A stretch of 46,046 bases of DNA from Priapulus caudatus. Lineage: Eukaryota > Priapulida > Priapulimorpha > Priapulimorphida > Priapulidae. How positions within the stretch are numbered: the stretch's first letter is position 1; each line of letters begins with the position of its first letter. A program made the position numbers and the translations under genes. Shown here piece by piece: positions 44,448 to 46,046 of the stretch. The notes below the pieces were generated by a model. The model did not search any database. It saw only the letters and a list, made by a program, of their open reading frames with translations, and was not told the DNA's origin. The stretch covers positions 154,385 through 200,430 of the forward strand of contig NW_014577609.1 in NCBI RefSeq assembly GCF_000485595.1, read 5' to 3'.

Positions 44448-45011
44448 GTTTCTCTCTCGTCTTCTTCTCTCTTCTCCTCTACCTAGGTCATTTAAAATTA
44501 CCCATATTATCGCAAGCACATGAACCATGAGGTCCAAGTGGTCAACTGCTGTTGTGCACTTTTAGGAAAATCTGAAAAACGGTTTTTGTATACTTTTGTG
44601 CAGAGATTTGGTGATGAAAAAGTGTATGGTCTGGATGTTTGCTCATAGCAATCAATGTTGGTCATTGTTCTCGGTCGCTCTTATTTTTCCATTTTGTTTA
44701 GAGAGGTTTGGCATGTGGCTGTAATTATATGCTTTTTCCTTCATAGTTGCCTCACACAGTCACTTTGTAATGTTTGAAAATTAATTATTTAACCTTCTTG
44801 TGTCTAGGTCAAATTTACTGCGGACAGGCAAGATGTCAGCAAGTGTTTCATGCCTGAGGAAAACACAGTCATTTGGACGTATGTCGTCGGTGCCATATGT
44901 TCAGCATTGCTTGTACTTCTACACGCTAAAGGGCAGCACGTATTTAAAATGTGCCAAAATGCATGGCCTTCCAGAACGTGGTTACCAATTAGTAAAAGTA
45001 AATCCGTATGA
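36313..45011 (+). CDS. MPPE1: MPPE1/PGAP5 GPI-anchor phosphoesterase, complete, seven exons
   Basis: Exons 36313-36536, 37528-37598, 37977-38121, 42216-42402, 42694-42879, 43194-43334 and 44808-45011 are all in phase: 1158 nt, 385 aa, normal for the family. After an N-terminal membrane segment ([17 protein letters not shown]) come the metallophosphoesterase motifs [39 protein letters not shown] and GHTHHG, then [11 protein letters not shown]. The last exon has a second membrane segment and ends KSKSV, fitting the KxKxx ER-retrieval signal. Role by family: removes ethanolamine phosphate from the second mannose of GPI anchors in the early secretory pathway. AATAAA at 45134 fits its end. Intron 3 holds SLC16 exons and intron 6 an Apaf-1 WD40 exon. 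Confidence 0.95.
36601..36752. repeat. Inverted-repeat element in MPPE1 intron 1
   Basis: 'cacagtcctagtttgggccc' and 'gggtcccaaactacgactga' form imperfect terminal inverted repeats of about 25 bp. No flanking duplication was identified. Confidence 0.5.
36865..37222. mobile_element. 358-bp element with 18-bp terminal inverted repeats
   Basis: 'gcaggggtagaaattaac' at 36865-36882 pairs with 'gttaattttgcaccccgc' at 37205-37222 (three mismatches). Inside, 'gggagtccg' motifs recur in both orientations. It is non-coding and lies in MPPE1 intron 1. Confidence 0.65.
38404..38490. repeat. CAN/CAG trinucleotide tract shared with 41838-41970
   Basis: 'agctgcacagccatcaccac' followed by CAG runs and 'cattacaaccatcaccacca' is matched by the tract beyond the SLC16 exon. 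The two copies bracket the SLC16 block inside MPPE1 intron 3. Confidence 0.8.
38496..38556 (+). repeat. 61-bp perfect inverted duplicate of 44308-44368
   Basis: Exact reverse complement over 61 bp, including 'ggtaatcactcgggcaatga'. A third partial copy ('aatcactcgggcgatgatac') is at about 38666. It is probably the end of a dispersed element. Confidence 0.8.
38557..40425. other. MPPE1 intron 3, no exon seen
   Basis: Contains a palindrome at 38609-38634 ('aggtgattatt'/'aataatcacct'), CTGT repeats near 39625-39672, a GT/G run at 39751-39780, a fragment of the 'agctcatctgacatag' element near 40068, and (GGAT)n at 40246-40339. The missing first exon of the SLC16 gene was not found here. Confidence 0.5.
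40246..40339. repeat. (GGAT)n microsatellite, about 23 copies
   Basis: Pure GGAT tandem repeat; it lies about 90 bp before the SLC16 exon acceptor. Confidence 0.97.
40426..41806 (+). CDS. SLC16/monocarboxylate-transporter-like protein, two internal exons
   Basis: 40426-40594 (after 'gcgcag') encodes [20 protein letters not shown] then [20 protein letters not shown]. 41063-41806 continues [20 protein letters not shown] then [20 protein letters not shown], a basic loop ([11 protein letters not shown]) and further membrane helices to GPMIAG, where a GT donor falls. The FD-KxRPLA motif, helix pattern and central loop identify the MFS family SLC16 (plasma-membrane, proton-linked or orphan transporters); the member is not certain. 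The first exon (with the PDGGxGW-type motif) and the last membrane helices are missing. The gene lies on the same strand inside an MPPE1 intron. Confidence 0.85.
40607..40725. repeat. (CGCA)n microsatellite
   Basis: Begins about 13 bp after the SLC16 exon donor at 40595. Interrupted by 'gaggcaaa' twice. Confidence 0.95.
41807..42215. repeat. CAC/CAG/CCA trinucleotide-rich intron
   Basis: Runs from the SLC16 donor to the acceptor of MPPE1 exon 4 with no stop in one frame, encoding only Pro/Ala/Ser/Thr-rich sequence. It is a repeat, not a linker domain. Confidence 0.85.
42455..42507. repeat. Perfect 18-bp hairpin in MPPE1 intron 4
   Basis: 'gagatcggtaaattaacc' (42455-42472) and its exact reverse complement (42490-42507) surround a 17-bp loop. 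No flanking duplication seen. Confidence 0.85.
43437..43581. repeat. Composite repeat fragment sharing pieces with 17902 and 34293
   Basis: 43536-43581 equals 17902-17947. The left part resembles the reverse complement of 34293-34372. It sits 156 bp before an Apaf-1 exon. Confidence 0.7.
43738..43958 (+). CDS. APAF1: Apaf-1-type WD40 exon inside MPPE1 intron 6
   Basis: After 'tatgtag', the codon-split Gly leads to [20 protein letters not shown], then [20 protein letters not shown] and [20 protein letters not shown]. It encodes one full WD repeat and most of another, and its entry phase matches the exit phase of 33987-34112. The GGDHGTG insertion resembles the histidine/glycine-rich turn seen in one late Apaf-1 WD repeat. 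It is not MPPE1 sequence, since MPPE1 exons 43194-43334 and 44808-45011 join perfectly without it. Remaining propeller exons are not in the window. Confidence 0.85.
44014..44083. repeat. Perfect 27-bp hairpin, AT-rich
   Basis: 44014-44040 and 44057-44083 are exact reverse complements around a 16-bp loop. It lies 56 bp after the Apaf-1 WD40 exon. Confidence 0.85.
44308..44368 (-). repeat. 61-bp perfect inverted duplicate of 38496-38556
   Basis: Exact reverse complement, followed by a CT microsatellite at 44409-44460. Lies in MPPE1 intron 6. Confidence 0.8.
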
Positions 45012-45133
45012 CTGGGGCTTCAGCTAGTTCAGTATTGTTATATATCTGCATGCATTTACAACTGCGGTGCGTACAGTTTTGGCTACCAGTTGAGCTTCTT
45101 CGTTTAACCTATGTGATCGGCTGTTGTTTGTGA

Positions 45134-45139
45134 AATAAA
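45134..45139 (+). promoter_or_regulatory. Polyadenylation signal for MPPE1
   Basis: AATAAA 123 nt after the MPPE1 stop codon, a normal 3' UTR distance. Confidence 0.7.
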
Positions 45140-45930
45140 GTTTAACACATATTCATGTCTTATTTTTTCATGGGCTTCTGATATATCTTCTTCCTAATAA
45201 TCTTCAAAAAATTATATTAGTGTATCACTGCATTGTTATATAGACTCGTTTCGTAGGACTCAAATATACGCTCTAGGATCCAACGTGCACCATGGTTCCC
45301 ACAAAAGTGTGAATTATTTTTTCAATGACATTTCAAGGACATATGTTTTTTTTCAAGGACAATCTGTGACAAGTAGTTTTTTAGAGTCACCATATATACC
45401 TTAGATTCATATATAAAGTAAAAATGGTTGTTTTACACGAGTGCCGACAGCAGATTAAACAGCCGCTATAGCTCGCTGATTACCAACGTACACAATAGTC
45501 GTTTCATATTGTCATTCACGTAGATACATGTCACAGTCCTGTGACAATATGTAAAGCTTTGATGTAACATGTATCACTCAGAACTATGTATCACACAATG
45601 TACTGTATCACTCAAAAATTTTATTATTTTAACTGCTCAACACTTGCATTTATCAGATTTTTTCTCCATGAAAAAGACTGTCTTCAGTACATGTATTTGT
45701 AGTTGAATTACATGCAATAAAGATTTAATAATAATAATAATAAACAGTTGCCGGTTCTTTACGCTGACCTTTCATCTGCTGTTTTAAGCAGTAACATTAA
45801 TAGTGAATAAAAGTAATCACTTATTCCTTACTATCCGCGAGAGGGGGAGGGAAATACTGAGGGGAAGGCAGTGAGAGGGGAGGAGGAAGGAAAGAGGAGA
45901 GAAATGAGGGCGGGACGGGGGAGGGAGGAA
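45140..45930. other. Intergenic, no gene seen
   Basis: AT-rich, with a small (AAT)n at 45727-45743 and a G/A-rich stretch at 45838-45930. No exon recognised. Confidence 0.6.
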
Positions 45931-46046
45931 TGCAGACGGAGATGTGCACACGCATGCGCAGACGGAGATGTGCACACGCATGCGCAGACGGAGATGTGCA
46001 CACGCATGCGCAGACGGAGATGTGCACACGCATGCGCAGACGGAGA
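45931..46046. repeat. 26-bp tandem repeat containing NRF1-like sites, running off the window
   Basis: 'gacggagatgtgcacacgca' recurs at 45935, 45961, 45987 and 46013, an exact 26-bp period with no visible divergence. Each junction gives CGCATGCGCA, close to the NRF1 consensus. Confidence 0.9.

Overview
The window is animal (metazoan) nuclear DNA. The genes are split by short exons with GT-AG introns, the introns are full of microsatellites, minisatellites and small inverted-repeat transposons, and the proteins are typical animal ones. The phylum cannot be fixed from the sequence; several repeats (the 'acctccgccaag' element at 3.5 kb and the 'agctcacc...gatgagct' element at 32 kb) look like families I associate with marine invertebrates. 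One 25-N gap (12651-12675) shows that this is an assembled scaffold.

Genes recognised by reading exons. (1) A complete lysosomal Pro-X carboxypeptidase (PRCP-like), + strand, nine exons, 795-6561, 495 aa. (2) An apoptosome gene of the Apaf-1 type, scattered from 9093 to 43958: CARD exons, NB-ARC/ARC exons, winged-helix/superhelical exons and several WD40 exons on the + strand. The exon block with the P-loop and Walker B lies on the MINUS strand (about 14118-13680) and needs several frame changes. (3) The 3' half of PIGU (GPI transamidase subunit), + strand, 14154-25338. (4) The last exon of an unidentified acidic-tailed protein, - strand, 26744-25985, converging on PIGU. (5) Exons 1-4 of mitochondrial RBFA, - strand, 35776-34653, divergent from (6) a complete MPPE1/PGAP5 gene (GPI-anchor remodelling phosphoesterase), + strand, 36313-45011, 385 aa. 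(7) Two middle exons of an SLC16/MCT-type transporter, + strand, 40426-41806, inside MPPE1 intron 3.

The most striking large-scale feature is that these genes are interlocked. PIGU exons alternate with Apaf-1 exons on the same strand, an Apaf-1 WD40 exon sits in the last MPPE1 intron, and SLC16 exons sit in another MPPE1 intron. PIGU, RBFA, SLC16 and Apaf-1 are incomplete here, one Apaf-1 block is inverted, and several block boundaries coincide with repeated sequence. Scaffolding or gap-filling error is therefore the leading explanation; true interleaving is possible but must be shown with spanning long reads and RNA.

The most striking small-scale feature is a set of very short (44-82 bp) insertions, mostly palindromic or lying as an inverted pair, each flanked by perfect 7-9 bp direct repeats (2513-2570, 8191-8288, 8662-8752, 8772-8866, 23924-24011). 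There is also a 609-bp element with about 120-bp terminal inverted repeats (23107-23715), a 233-bp Harbinger-like MITE with TAA duplications (14964-15196), an 11-bp minisatellite that abuts the CARD exon and reappears at the edge of the inverted NB-ARC block, a sense-strand G-quadruplex array beginning at an Apaf-1 5' splice site, and a 26-bp array of NRF1-like sites at the right edge.
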